Counted from the stretch's first letter, positions 52,650-62,258 are shown. The stretch is 64,000 nucleotides of DNA from Bradyrhizobium sp. WBAH42 (GCF_024585265.1 NZ_CP036533.1:2613001-2677000), one strand, 5' to 3'. A program made the numbers and translations. Notes: a model not told the origin generated them from the sequence alone.

Positions 52650-53678
52650 TCAGGCGGCAGTCGCCGAGGGCTGTGCTGACGGAGGCCGCACGCCCTTGCG
52701 CCAATCGGTGATGGTGCAGCCGAAGCGGCCGCGAAACCAGCGCGCCATGGCGCTCTGCGCGGAGAAGCCGAGCTGCACCGCGATGTCGGCCAGCGGCCGG
52801 GCGGGATCCTCGATCAGCTGGACCACGAGATCGGCGCGTTGCGCGTCCAGGATGGCCGAGAAGCTTGTGCCCGATGCGGCGAGGCGCCGGTGGATGGTGC
52901 GGCGGGTGCAGGCCAGATGCTCGGCGACGCGCTCGACCGTGCAATCGCCGCTGGCGAGCAGCGTCCGTACCACCTCGTCGACCTTCGCCTCCCAGCTTGC
53001 CGGCCTGGTCTCGATCGCCTCGATCCGCTTGCGCAAGTAATTCGCGATCAAGGGATGCGCGCTTGGAATCCGGCGCTCCAGGTCCTGCGCCGACAGCAGG
53101 ATCGCATCATCATCCGCATTGAAGGTCACCCGGCAGCCGAAGAAGTCGCGGTAGCGCTTGCGGTCGTGCGGCGGCGGGTAATGCAGATGCACTTCCAGCG
53201 GCCGCCAATCGCCGCCGAACAGCGACTGGATGATGCGGTGGACGCTGCCGAGCGCCATGTCGATCGACTGCCTCGGCGCGCGCGGCTGCCGGCCGCGCAA
53301 ATGCAGCGTGATGGTCACGGTCCGTTTGTCGCGCATGACGTCGAGCCGCATGCCGTCATGATAGATGTGGATGAAACGCGAGAACGCCTCGATCGCTTCG
53401 CCGACGGTCGCCTGTTCGCGCACGATCAGGCCGACCGCGCCGAAATTGGTGAGGCCGCCGCGCTCGGCGAGACGCAGGCCGAAATCCTCGGCACCGGACG
53501 CCGCCGCCGATAATTCGAGCAGGCGGCGCAGGCCGGTGACGGCGATGGGGATGTCCGGCTTGTCGAGGCAGGCCAGCGGCAGCCTGACCTTGCGCATCAT
53601 CTGGTTGGGGTCGAGCCCGACCGACCGGGCGACCTCGGGGTAATAGCTCAAGCCTGCGCTGCGAATGAGGTCGGTCAT
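52650..53678 (-). CDS. AraC-family transcriptional regulator
   Basis: This 342-aa protein has an N-terminal arabinose-operon-regulator-like sensing domain (about 15-200, PF12625 type) and a C-terminal pair of AraC HTH motifs (about 232-332, VAEHLACTRRTIHRRLAASG and LADIAVQLGFSAQSAMARWF). It should bind DNA as a ligand-dependent activator. The open frame continues far upstream but ATG 53678 gives the normal family start. Its target is not evident from its neighbours. Confidence 0.88.
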   Translation of the reverse strand: MTDLIRSAGLSYYPEVARSVGLDPNQMMRKVRLPLACLDKPDIPIAVTGLRRLLELSAAASGAEDFGLRLAERGGLTNFGAVGLIVREQATVGEAIEAFSRFIHIYHDGMRLDVMRDKRTVTITLHLRGRQPRAPRQSIDMALGSVHRIIQSLFGGDWRPLEVHLHYPPPHDRKRYRDFFGCRVTFNADDDAILLSAQDLERRIPSAHPLIANYLRKRIEAIETRPASWEAKVDEVVRTLLASGDCTVERVAEHLACTRRTIHRRLAASGTSFSAILDAQRADLVVQLIEDPARPLADIAVQLGFSAQSAMARWFRGRFGCTITDWRKGVRPPSAQPSATAA

Positions 53679-53879
53679 GCGACCCGTTCCTGCCAGCCAT
53701 TCCCGCAGATGTCCCGAAATGTAAAGTTTCTGTCTCAATCCGTCAAATCCGGGAACCGGGTGGCGCATACATAAGAGAAACCGAAGCACTGGCGTGAATG
53801 CCGTGCGCACGACGGCGGGGCGCGACGGAGCCTCCGGCCGTCTCGGGCCATTTGACCAAGACATTGCTGGATCGGGACT

Positions 53880-54488
53880 ATGCCGGGGAACATGCTTTCC
53901 AAGGGCGAGGTTTTCGTCATCGACACTGACGCCGCCTTCCGCGAACAACTTTCCGCCGCGCTTGAGCAGAGCGCCTATGACGTGATCTGCTTTGCCGATG
54001 GCGCGTCTCTGCTCTCGGAAGCCAAGGCCCGGATGCCGGCCTGTGTGCTGCTGGAGATGCCGCCGGATCGCTCCGCTCTCGACGTGCTCAGGCGGTTGCG
54101 CGAGGAGAATTGCATGGCGCCGGTGCTGGTGACGTCGGCGAACGGCAGCATTGCCATGGCAGTCGACGCCATCAAGAGCGGCGCGACCGACTTCATCGCA
54201 AAGCCGTTCCGGACCCACGACATCGTCGGCCGGATCGATGCCGCCATCGATGAATTCGCGCAACCCGGCGCGATCCGGCAACGCTGGCTGCCGGGCTGCG
54301 AACCTCTGACCGCGCGCGAAGCCGATGTGCTCGAGCATCTTGCCGCCGGCCTCACCAACAAGGGGATCGCCCGGCGGATGCATCTGAGCGCGCGGACGGT
54401 CGAAGGTTACCGCGCCAGCATCCTGAAGAAAGCCGGCGCCAAGAACGTCACCGATCTGCTCCGGCGCATCTTCGGCCAAGGCTCGTAG
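53880..54488 (+). CDS. FixJ-like response regulator with altered receiver
   Basis: This 202-aa protein has a receiver domain (1-125) and a LuxR-type HTH (about 138-198, LTAREADVLEHLAAGLTNKG). The two metal-binding acids are D15 and D17 (VIDTD), T85 is present, and K106 of IAKPF is kept. The phospho-acceptor position has Glu, E59 in VLLEMPP, in place of Asp. Glu mimics phosphorylated Asp, so the protein may be locked active or respond to another signal. No kinase is adjacent. Confidence 0.85.
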   Translation: MPGNMLSKGEVFVIDTDAAFREQLSAALEQSAYDVICFADGASLLSEAKARMPACVLLEMPPDRSALDVLRRLREENCMAPVLVTSANGSIAMAVDAIKSGATDFIAKPFRTHDIVGRIDAAIDEFAQPGAIRQRWLPGCEPLTAREADVLEHLAAGLTNKGIARRMHLSARTVEGYRASILKKAGAKNVTDLLRRIFGQGS

Positions 54489-54668
54489 ACCCAGGCCTGA
54501 AGCTGCCGGGATCACCCGAGCGTTCCGCGGCCATGGTGCCGCCGCGGCCGTGCCCCATGGATACCTCAATCGAACCAGTTCCTTCCCTGCCGCGTCCAAC
54601 CACGATGGCGAGGCATTTCATCGCGCGCGTCCGGCTGGCGGCGCGGCGATACCGGCAGGAGGGACTTC

Positions 54669-56347
54669 ATGCGCATCACCGCCAGATATTTGGCAACCAC
54701 GGGCCTGGTCCTGGTGACTACGGCCCTCGCGTCGCCGTCATGGGCGGCCAACGTGGACGCCACGTCGGCGATCGACACGGTGACCGTCTATCCCGACGGC
54801 GCCACCATCACCCGCGTCATTTCCTTGGATCTGGCCTCCGGCGATTCGACGCTGGTCGCCAAGGATTTTCCACTCTCGCTCGATCCGTCGTCCCTCCGCG
54901 TCGAAGGCGAGGCGGGCGCCAAGCTCACGATCGGCACGATCGATGCGCGCCCGCCGAAGGCCGCGCCGCCGGTCAACCACCCGAGCTCGACAAGCGCCTC
55001 GAAGCGCTGAGGGATCAACGGGCCGACCTGCAGGGTGCGATCGACTCGGCCAATGCCCGGCGCAAGTTCGCGCAGCATTTTGCAGAAGCTTCGCCGGCCG
55101 GCCTCGGCGAGAAGGGCGAGGCGCGCCCGATCGCCGAATGGCGCGCGGCCTTTGCCGCGGTCGCCGAGGAGGTCGCGACCGCCGACAGCGCAATTCGCGA
55201 TGCGACGCGAAAACAGCGCGAGCTCGACCGCCAGATCGCGGAATTGGAAGCCGAGCGCTCGGCCAAGCCGCCGAGCAAGCTGGAAGTGCGGATCGACGTC
55301 GCCTCGGCCGCTGCGACCAAGGCGACGCTGCGGGTGACCTATGCCGTGCGCAACGCACGCTGGGTGCCGCTCTACGACGCCCGGCTCGACACCGGCGCCA
55401 GGGATCGCAAGCCGCAGCTCGAACTGGTTCGTCGCGCCGAGGTGACGCAATCCACCGGCGAGGACTGGTCGAACGTGACGCTCGGCGTCTTCACGACCCG
55501 CATCAGCCGCGGCGGCAGTGCCCCGGAGCTGCATTCGCTGATCGCGCAATATCCGCAGGTATCGAAGCCGCTGGCAGCAGGTTCGGTCTCCGATCTGGCG
55601 CGGCCCGCGCCAATGACGCGCCAGGCGCAATCGCCCGCCATGGCCAAGATCGCAGAGGCGGCCGAGTCGCGCGAGCGGGCGGACGAACAGCAGGCCATCG
55701 CCGAGATCGGCGACTTCCAGGCGACCTTCAGGATTCCCGGCCGCGTCAGCCTCGGCGCCGCCGAGGGCGCCAAGAGCCTCCGCATCGCTTCGGTGAACGT
55801 GCCCGCCGATCTCGCGGTGCGCGCCGCGCCGGTGCTGGATCCGACCGCGTTCCTCGAAGCCAGCTTCAAGCAGACCGACGACACGACGCTGCTGCCGGGC
55901 AAGGTCGCGATCTACCGCGACGGTACCTTCGTCGGCCGCGGCAAGATCACGGCGTCCGCCAAGGACGACATTGTGCGGCTCGGTTTCGGCGCCGACGACA
56001 AGGTCAAGATCGAGCGCGCCGTGCTCAAGCGCAACGAAGGTTCGGCCGGCCTCTTGGTCACGACGTCGAAGACCGACGAGCGTTCGTTCAAGACCACGAT
56101 CCGCAACGGCCATGATTTCCCGATTCGCGTCGCGATCGAGGATCAGCTGCCGGTCAGCGAGAACGAGGACATCGTCGTCGAGTTGCTGCCCTCGAGCACC
56201 CAGCCGACCGCGACCAACATCCGCGACAAGCGCGGCGTGCTGGAATGGTCGTTCGACGCCAAGCCCGGCGAGGCCCGCGACATCAACTTCGCCTGGCGCG
56301 TCCGCTGGCCGAAGGACAAGAGCATGGTGATCGTGCCGGCGGGGTAG
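54669..56347 (+). pseudogene. DUF4139 (mucoidy-inhibitor-like) protein with a one-base frameshift
   Basis: The intact coding sequence would be about 560 aa with a signal peptide (about 1-26), a DUF4140 N-terminal domain and a DUF4139 C-terminal domain (YAVRNARWVPLYDARLD and onwards). The first frame (54669-55010) ends early; the second frame carries the rest to 56347. The jump occurs at a CCC run (54980-54982): adding one C would read NHPELDKRLEAL and join the halves. It is a genuine frameshift or a sequence error. Confidence 0.8.
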
Positions 56348-56359
56348 AGGTGGTGCCTT

Positions 56360-56496
56360 CACCTCTCCCATAGGGAGAGGTCGAAACGCATCGAAGATGC
56401 GTTTCGGGTGAGGGGTTACATCCTCACGTGTCGCTGCGGCCCCTCACCCGGATTGCTGCGCAATCCGACCTCTCCCCGCTGGGGAGAGGTGAGGGG
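56360..56496. repeat. Dispersed palindromic repeat covering the hmuV 3' end
   Basis: Nested inverted repeats run through the gap and into hmuV: ACCTCTCCC / GGGAGAGGT, CGAAACGCATC / GATGCGTTTCG, and CCTCTCCCC / GGGGAGAGG. This CTCTCCC-rich module is a common intergenic element in Bradyrhizobium. It can act as a bidirectional terminator for the convergent DUF4139 and hmuV genes. Confidence 0.85.
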
Positions 56497-57280
56497 CAGC
56501 CCGCATCGACTGCGGCAGCACATACGGCACGCCGTCGGCCTGATGCACGAGCGCGTCGATCTCGAAAATCTCCCGGATCCTCTCGCGTGTGACGACATCG
56601 GCGCGGGGGCCGTCCGCGGCGAGCCTGCCGCCGGCCAGCACGACCAGTCGGTCGGCAAAGCGGATCGCGAGGTTGAGATCGTGCAGGATCGCGATCACGG
56701 CGGTGCCCGCAGCCGCCCGGCGGCGCGCCGCTTCGACGAGATCGATCTGGTGACGCAGATCGAGGCTCGAGGTCGGCTCGTCCAGCAGGAGGAGGCCGGG
56801 GCCGTGCTCGGCCTCGCCGCAGGCGAGCTGCACCAGCACGCGGGCGAAATGAGCGCGCTGCTGCTCGCCGCCTGACAACGTCGGCAATTGCCGCTCGCGG
56901 AAATGCGACAGGCCGACCTCGTCCAGCGCGGCATCGACGAGCGGGCCAGCCTCGCGCAAGCTGCGCTCTCCCGCGCCCATCAGCACGATCTCCTCGACGG
57001 TGAAGGGAAAGGTGACGTTGATGTGCTGGGACAGCATGGCACGGCGCGCGGCGAGCTCGCGCGGCGTGAAGCTGCCGATGTCGCGCTGCTTGAGCCGCAC
57101 CTCGCCGGCGCTCGGACGGAGATCGCCGGAGAGCAGCCGCAGCAGCGTCGACTTGCCGGCGCCGTTCGGGCCGATGATGGCGACCATCTCGCCGGCCGCG
57201 ACCGTCAGGTCGACGCCGTCGAGCAATGTCGCGCGGCCGGCGCGCTTGCCCAAGTGTCGTGCCTCGAGCACCGCTGTCAT
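56444..57280 (-). CDS. hmuV: Haemin ABC transporter ATPase
   Basis: This 278-aa ATPase has Walker A GPNGAGKST, signature LSGGEQQRAHFARVL and Walker B LLLLDEPTSSLDL with H-loop AILHDLN. It drives haem import with HmuU. The last about 15 residues (HLSPAGRGRIAQQSG) and the stop are encoded by a dispersed repeat. Start overlaps the hmuU stop by four bases. In the minus-strand operon hmuP-hmuT-hmuU-hmuV. Confidence 0.93.
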   Translation of the reverse strand: MTAVLEARHLGKRAGRATLLDGVDLTVAAGEMVAIIGPNGAGKSTLLRLLSGDLRPSAGEVRLKQRDIGSFTPRELAARRAMLSQHINVTFPFTVEEIVLMGAGERSLREAGPLVDAALDEVGLSHFRERQLPTLSGGEQQRAHFARVLVQLACGEAEHGPGLLLLDEPTSSLDLRHQIDLVEAARRRAAAGTAVIAILHDLNLAIRFADRLVVLAGGRLAADGPRADVVTRERIREIFEIDALVHQADGVPYVLPQSMRAAPHLSPAGRGRIAQQSG

Positions 57281-58362
57281 AGCGCTGCGAGCCCGCGCTG
57301 CCGCAGCAGGATGAAAAGAAAGACGGGTGCGCCGACGGCCGCGGTCAGGATGCCGATCGGCATCTCCGCCGGCGCCACGATGGTGCGTGCCAGCGTGTCG
57401 GCGCCGACCATCAGGATCGCGCCTGATAGCACCGAGGCCGGCAGCAGCAGGCGATGCGCCGGGCCGATGACGAGACGGAGCAGGTGTGGCACCACGATGC
57501 CGACGAAGCCGATGACGCCGCTGATCGACACCGCGACGCCGGTCATGGCCGAGACGATCACGATCGAGATCCGCTTCAGGCGCTCGACATCGACGCCGCC
57601 GTGAAAGGCATCGGCCTCGCCGAGCACCAGCAGGTCGAGACCGCGGGCGATGAAGGCGCAGGCCGCGAGTCCGGCAATGAGGACCGGCGCGAGCACGGCG
57701 GCCTTGGTCCAGGTCGCGCCGCTCATCGAGCCCAGCATCCAGAACGTGATGTCGCGCAGTTGGCGATCGTCGGCCATGAAAACCAGCAGCCCGATGCCCG
57801 CATTGGCGATCGCGGTGATGGCGACGCCGGCGAGCAGGAAGATCGCGATCGAGGTGCGCCCCGACCGACTGGAGATGCCGTAGAGGATTGCGGTGGTCGC
57901 CAGCGAGCCCGCGAAGGCCGCCAGCGGCAACAGCTCGGTCTGGAGAAAGCGCAGCGCCTCGCCGAAGCGGGAATCGGTGAAGACGATCGCGCTTGCGGCC
58001 GCGAGCGCGCCGCCGCTGGAGACACCGACCAGGGCGGGATCGGCGAGCGGGTTGCGGAACAGCCCCTGCATGATCGCGCCGGCCGCGGCAAGCAGGCCGC
58101 CGATCATCGCAGCCGCCGCGATCCGGGGGATGCGGATCGACAACAGCACGAGCTGGTCGCGTGCCGTCATGGCCGTGCTTTCGCCGGCCAAGCCCAGCGC
58201 GGCAGGCAGCCGGGAGAGCGGGATGCCGGCGGCGCCGACCGTCAGGGCGGCGATCGCGGTGATCACCAGCACCACGAGCAGAAGGGGAATCGCGAACGAT
58301 GCGGCCCGCCGTCCCGCGCGGCGTCGCGCCCTCCGTGCTTCGATGCCGACGGCCACGCTCAT
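57277..58362 (-). CDS. hmuU: Haemin ABC transporter permease
   Basis: This 361-aa protein is a FecCD-family permease with about nine to ten helices. Marks include LSIRIPRIAAAAMIGGLLAA, GLFRNPLADPALVGVSSGGA and FVGIVVPHLLRLVIGPAHR. It forms the inner-membrane haem channel with HmuV and receives haem from HmuT. Start overlaps hmuT by four bases; the stop overlaps hmuV. Confidence 0.93.
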   Translation of the reverse strand: MSVAVGIEARRARRRAGRRAASFAIPLLLVVLVITAIAALTVGAAGIPLSRLPAALGLAGESTAMTARDQLVLLSIRIPRIAAAAMIGGLLAAAGAIMQGLFRNPLADPALVGVSSGGALAAASAIVFTDSRFGEALRFLQTELLPLAAFAGSLATTAILYGISSRSGRTSIAIFLLAGVAITAIANAGIGLLVFMADDRQLRDITFWMLGSMSGATWTKAAVLAPVLIAGLAACAFIARGLDLLVLGEADAFHGGVDVERLKRISIVIVSAMTGVAVSISGVIGFVGIVVPHLLRLVIGPAHRLLLPASVLSGAILMVGADTLARTIVAPAEMPIGILTAAVGAPVFLFILLRQRGLAAL

Positions 58363-59309
58363 TGCCGGCAATTCGCCGTCGACAGCGCCGACGTGAACGC
58401 GCCGCCCGCAGCCAGGGCCGGGTAGAGCTTGACCGAGAGATCGCGCGCCGCCGCCGCGGTGCGCGGCCCGAAGCCGAGTAGATAGAGCCCATCCATGGTG
58501 ATGAAGCTTTTGTTGGCCGCGACCGGCGTCAGCGCAAAGCCGGGGTGCGTGTAGACTGCATCGGCCTGCAGCGATTCCTTGCCGCGCTCGATCGACAGCA
58601 CGACATCGGGCTTTGCGGCCACGATCGCCTCGTCGCCGATGGTCTTGTAGCCGTCGTAATCGTCGACCGCGTTGGCCGCGCCCGCCAGCTGGATGATCTC
58701 GTCGGCCGCGGTCTTGTGGCCCGCCACCATCGCCCGCCCGTTCTGGAGCGACATCACGAACATCACGCGCACCGGCTTCGTCACCTTGGCGCGCAGCGCG
58801 CGGAGCTGCGCAAGATCGGCGCCGACCGCGGCGCTGAGACATTCGGCACGCGCATCGACGCCCATGGCGTGGCCGACCAGCTTGATCTTCGCAATCAGGC
58901 CTTCCTCGGAGAAGGTCTCGGGCACCAGCACCAGCGGCACCTGCGCCGTCTCCAGGATGTCCATGGTCTCGCGCGGGCCCGAGCCCTGGATCGCCAGGAT
59001 CAGCGTCGGGTTGAGACCGAGCACGCCCTCGGCCGAGATCTGGCGCATATAGCCGACATTGGGTTTGTCGTGCAGCGCCGCCGCCGGATAAAGGCTCGTG
59101 GTGTCGACGCCGACCAGCCGGCTTTCCAATCCCAGCGCATAGAGGATCTCGGTGATGGCGCCGCCGATCGACACCGTGCGGGCAAAATCGGCAACAGTGA
59201 CGTCGCGATTGCGCGCGTCATGCACGGTGATGCCCGCGGCGTGCGCAGCAGACGCGAACGCGATTCCACCGGAGAGCAGAAGACTGGCGAGGGTGCGGCA
59301 AGATGTCAT
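58359..59309 (-). CDS. hmuT: Haemin ABC transporter substrate-binding protein
   Basis: This 316-aa periplasmic protein has a signal peptide (about 1-25) and a PF01497 (vitamin B12/haem-binding) fold, with SIGGAITEILYALG, VGYMRQISAEGVLGLNPTLIL and the SLQNGRAMVAGHKTAADEI segment. It shuttles haem from HmuR to HmuUV. It starts 5 nt after the hmuP stop and overlaps hmuU. Confidence 0.93.
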   Translation of the reverse strand: MTSCRTLASLLLSGGIAFASAAHAAGITVHDARNRDVTVADFARTVSIGGAITEILYALGLESRLVGVDTTSLYPAAALHDKPNVGYMRQISAEGVLGLNPTLILAIQGSGPRETMDILETAQVPLVLVPETFSEEGLIAKIKLVGHAMGVDARAECLSAAVGADLAQLRALRAKVTKPVRVMFVMSLQNGRAMVAGHKTAADEIIQLAGAANAVDDYDGYKTIGDEAIVAAKPDVVLSIERGKESLQADAVYTHPGFALTPVAANKSFITMDGLYLLGFGPRTAAAARDLSVKLYPALAAGGAFTSALSTANCRQ

Positions 59310-59314
59310 TGCAA

Positions 59315-59521
59315 TTACTTCGTCAGGATCAGCTTGTTCTGCGAGGTCAGGCGGAGACGATAACTGTCCTCGCCATGCGCAATGATGATCTCGCGCTCGG
59401 CGGCAAACAGCTCGCGGCTGTCGATGCGGCTCCCGCGCATGGTGAGCGTTCGCGTTGTTGCGGAAGGGCTTTGTGCCGGCCCTGCCGCGCTGCCGCTGCT
59501 GTCTCCTGATGTTGCTGACAT
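59315..59521 (-). CDS. hmuP: Haemin uptake protein HemP/HmuP
   Basis: This 68-aa protein belongs to the HemP family, with the conserved AAEREIIIAHGEDSYRLRLT segment and TSQNKLILTK end. In Bradyrhizobium HmuP is reported to act with Irr as a co-activator of haem uptake gene expression. ATG 59521 begins MSATSGD; the open frame reaches 59587. It is first in hmuP-hmuT-hmuU-hmuV and diverges from hmuR. Confidence 0.9.
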   Translation of the reverse strand: MSATSGDSSGSAAGPAQSPSATTRTLTMRGSRIDSRELFAAEREIIIAHGEDSYRLRLTSQNKLILTK

Positions 59522-59597
59522 AGTCGGTGTGATGCGCTTTCGAAAACTTGGAGTACCGCCCGTTTGTACAGGCGGCGCCAAGCGCATTCCAACGTTC

Positions 59598-59622
59598 GCA
59601 GTTTACAATCGATATAAACTGC
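59598..59622. promoter_or_regulatory. Palindrome in the hmuP-hmuR divergent promoter
   Basis: Perfect 8-bp arms GCAGTTTA / TAAACTGC with a 9-bp centre lie in the 263-bp divergent region. It is AT-rich and placed to control both operons; it is a candidate Irr/HmuP iron-control operator. Confidence 0.6.
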
Positions 59623-59784
59623 AACCTGATGTCATTGACCGTCAGAGTGTTGCCACGTAACCATTTCTGGCAGCGGGGAACTCGCCCGCCTCTCGAGACA
59701 CTCAGCCAGCCAGTCGCTCGCGTTGCGAGCGCACGCCAGCCAGACGACATCAAAAACCAAAGTGAAGTGCAGGCTGGGGCTGAT

Positions 59785-62181
59785 ATGGCTGACGGGGCTA
59801 GGTATGCGCGCGCCCTGATTTTGGGCGCGTCGGTGGTTTCAATTGCGGCAATGACGGCGGAAGGCAGTCTCGCGCAGACCGCATCGCCGCAGAGTGAAAA
59901 CGCGTCCTCCGAACGACCGAAACAGGCCAAGCGCAAGCCTGCGAAGCCGCAAGTCGCACAGCAGCCGACGCCTGACGCCCTGAATGCGCGCGCCCAGGCT
60001 GGCAGCACGGCACCCGTTCAGGTGCTCGACACCATCACGGCTGCGGCGACCAAGACGGAAGAGCGCGCCGTCGACGCGCTGGCGCCGGTCAGTGTGGTGT
60101 CGTCCGAGCAGATCGAAGCCCGCCAAGCCAGCACCATCGGCGATCTCATATACAACTTGCCCGGCGTCTGGGTTCAGAATCGCGGCGATGATCCGGCCAC
60201 CTCGATCAACATTCGCGGCCTCCAGGATTTCGGCCGCGTTGCCGTCGTGGTCGACGGCGCGCGGCAGAACTACCAGCGCACCGGTCACTTCGCCAATGGT
60301 TCGTTCTTCCTCAATCCGGAATTGATCAGCGGCATCGACATCGTGCGCGGGCCGACCGCGAACATCTACGGCTCCGGTGCGATCGGCGGCGTGGCCTCGT
60401 TCCGCACCAAGGACATCGAGGACGTTGTCCGCGTGGGAGAGCGCTGGGGCGTCGACGTGAAAACCATCCTCGGCAGCAACTACGGACGCGCACTCGGATC
60501 CGCCTTTGGCGGTGTTCACGTCAATCCCAATGTCGACGTATTCGCAGGGGGGACCTATTCGACTCAGGAGAGCTACAAGGACGGTACTGGCTATGAAGTC
60601 GCAAACACTGGCAACCGTCTGAGTAGCGGCATCGCCAAGCTGACGGTTCGTCCGGCCGACGGCCACGAAGTCAAGCTCGGCGCCATCTTCCAGGAGGACA
60701 TCTTCAGTGTGGGCCAACCACCGCGGCGCGCGGGCGATCCCAATTCGACCAATGCGAACGGCACGAACAATCTGAGCGGCACATCCATCTACGCGTCCAA
60801 CGTGAAGAATTACACCACGACGCTCGGTTGGAAATACGCGCAGCCGGACGATCAGTGGTTCGACTGGGATGCCAAGATCTACTGGAATCGCACCGAGAAC
60901 GACCAGATCAAGACCCGGCACACCACTGCGACGCCCTCCGTTTATTGCGGCGGCGTGCCCGGCAACGCCGTCTCGGGATGCATCGGGAGCAATCGCGGAT
61001 ACCTGCTCGATACAATCGGCATCGATGTGCACAACACGACGCGCTTCGAAACGGGAAGCTGGCGCCACGCGGTGACTTACGGTCTGGATGCGTTCCAGGA
61101 CAAGGTGTCATCTCAAGACAGGACCGGTACATCCGAGGTCACGACCCCCGGCGGTCAGCGCACAGTATCGGGCGGCTTCGTGCAGTGGAGGGCGAACTAC
61201 ACCTCGATGCTCGAGGTGATCGGTGCGCTCCGTTACGACAATTATCAGCTTTCCTCGGCGTCCTCGTCGTCGGGCGGCGATCGCCTGTCGCCGAAGATCA
61301 CCGTTGCTCTCGTTCCGACCGCTGTGGTGACCCCCTATGCCAGCTACGCGGAAGGCTATCGGGCGCCCTCGATCACGGAGACGCTGGTGAGCGGGCCACA
61401 TGCCGGCGCGACGGTCAACGACTCGTTCTTCCGTTGTCCGTCGGGCACGCCGGGACCGGGCGCGGATTCGACCTTCTGCTTCGTGCCCAATCCAAACCTG
61501 CGCCCCGAGATCGGCAAGAACAAGGAGATCGGCTTCAACATCAAGAAGAACGATCTCTTCACGGCGGGCGACACGCTGCGCGGCAAGATCAACGTGTTCC
61601 GCAACGACATCAGCGACTTCATCGATCAGGTCGCTTACGGAAACCCGCTCGTGGTCCCGACCGGGCCGCCACCGGCACCGTCGATCACGGTGCTCCCGTT
61701 CCTGCAGTATCAGAACGTGGCGTCCGCGCTTATTCAAGGCGTCGAGGCCGAGGCGATGTATGACGCGAACCTGTGGTTCTTCGGCCTCTCCGGGACCTAT
61801 CAGAGCGGAAAGAATCTCCAGACCGGCTTCGGCCTCTACAGCATTCCGCCGCAGAAGATCACGACGACGGCCGGCGTGCGTCTGCTCGACCGCACCCTCA
61901 TCCTTTCGATGATGTGGACGTCGGCAATCGCCAACTACGACATCCCCAGGACCTACACGCCGGCGACGTCGTACGATCTCGTCAATCTTTACGCGCAGTA
62001 TCACCCGACGCGCGATCTCACGCTCAACTTCTCGGTCGAGAACCTCTTCAACCGCTACTATCGGCCGTACGCCATTCCGGTCGGTAGCACGGGTGACACG
62101 CAAAATGACGTGAAGTGGGCGAGCGCCGGTGCCGGGCTCGTGATCAAGGGAGGTCTCAAGTACCACTTTGGCGGCACCTGA
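59785..62181 (+). CDS. hmuR: TonB-dependent haem receptor
   Basis: This 798-aa outer-membrane receptor has a signal-type N-terminus (about 1-35), a low-complexity basic linker, a TonB plug domain (about 75-210, DLIYNLPGVWVQNRGDDPATSINIRG) and a 22-strand barrel ending in KYHFGGT with a C-terminal hydrophobic pattern. It matches HmuR/HemR of the haemoglobin/haem receptors. ATG 59785 is preferred over the open frame starting at 59548. The plus-strand operon continues with hmuQ, hutX-like and exbB. Confidence 0.93.
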   Translation: MADGARYARALILGASVVSIAAMTAEGSLAQTASPQSENASSERPKQAKRKPAKPQVAQQPTPDALNARAQAGSTAPVQVLDTITAAATKTEERAVDALAPVSVVSSEQIEARQASTIGDLIYNLPGVWVQNRGDDPATSINIRGLQDFGRVAVVVDGARQNYQRTGHFANGSFFLNPELISGIDIVRGPTANIYGSGAIGGVASFRTKDIEDVVRVGERWGVDVKTILGSNYGRALGSAFGGVHVNPNVDVFAGGTYSTQESYKDGTGYEVANTGNRLSSGIAKLTVRPADGHEVKLGAIFQEDIFSVGQPPRRAGDPNSTNANGTNNLSGTSIYASNVKNYTTTLGWKYAQPDDQWFDWDAKIYWNRTENDQIKTRHTTATPSVYCGGVPGNAVSGCIGSNRGYLLDTIGIDVHNTTRFETGSWRHAVTYGLDAFQDKVSSQDRTGTSEVTTPGGQRTVSGGFVQWRANYTSMLEVIGALRYDNYQLSSASSSSGGDRLSPKITVALVPTAVVTPYASYAEGYRAPSITETLVSGPHAGATVNDSFFRCPSGTPGPGADSTFCFVPNPNLRPEIGKNKEIGFNIKKNDLFTAGDTLRGKINVFRNDISDFIDQVAYGNPLVVPTGPPPAPSITVLPFLQYQNVASALIQGVEAEAMYDANLWFFGLSGTYQSGKNLQTGFGLYSIPPQKITTTAGVRLLDRTLILSMMWTSAIANYDIPRTYTPATSYDLVNLYAQYHPTRDLTLNFSVENLFNRYYRPYAIPVGSTGDTQNDVKWASAGAGLVIKGGLKYHFGGT

Positions 62182-62222
62182 GGGAGACACCGGAGGTTCT
62201 CTCCAGGGATGCCGAGCTGATC

Positions 62223-62258
62223 TCGAAAGCCACGCTGATGCGTCAGCGTGGCTTTCGA
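62223..62258. terminator. 16-bp perfect hairpin between hmuR and hmuQ
   Basis: Perfect 16-bp arms (TCGAAAGCCACGCTGA / TCAGCGTGGCTTTCGA) with a TGCG loop lie about 40 nt past the hmuR stop and 60 nt before hmuQ. There is no T-tract; it may stabilise hmuR mRNA or partly terminate it. Confidence 0.65.
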
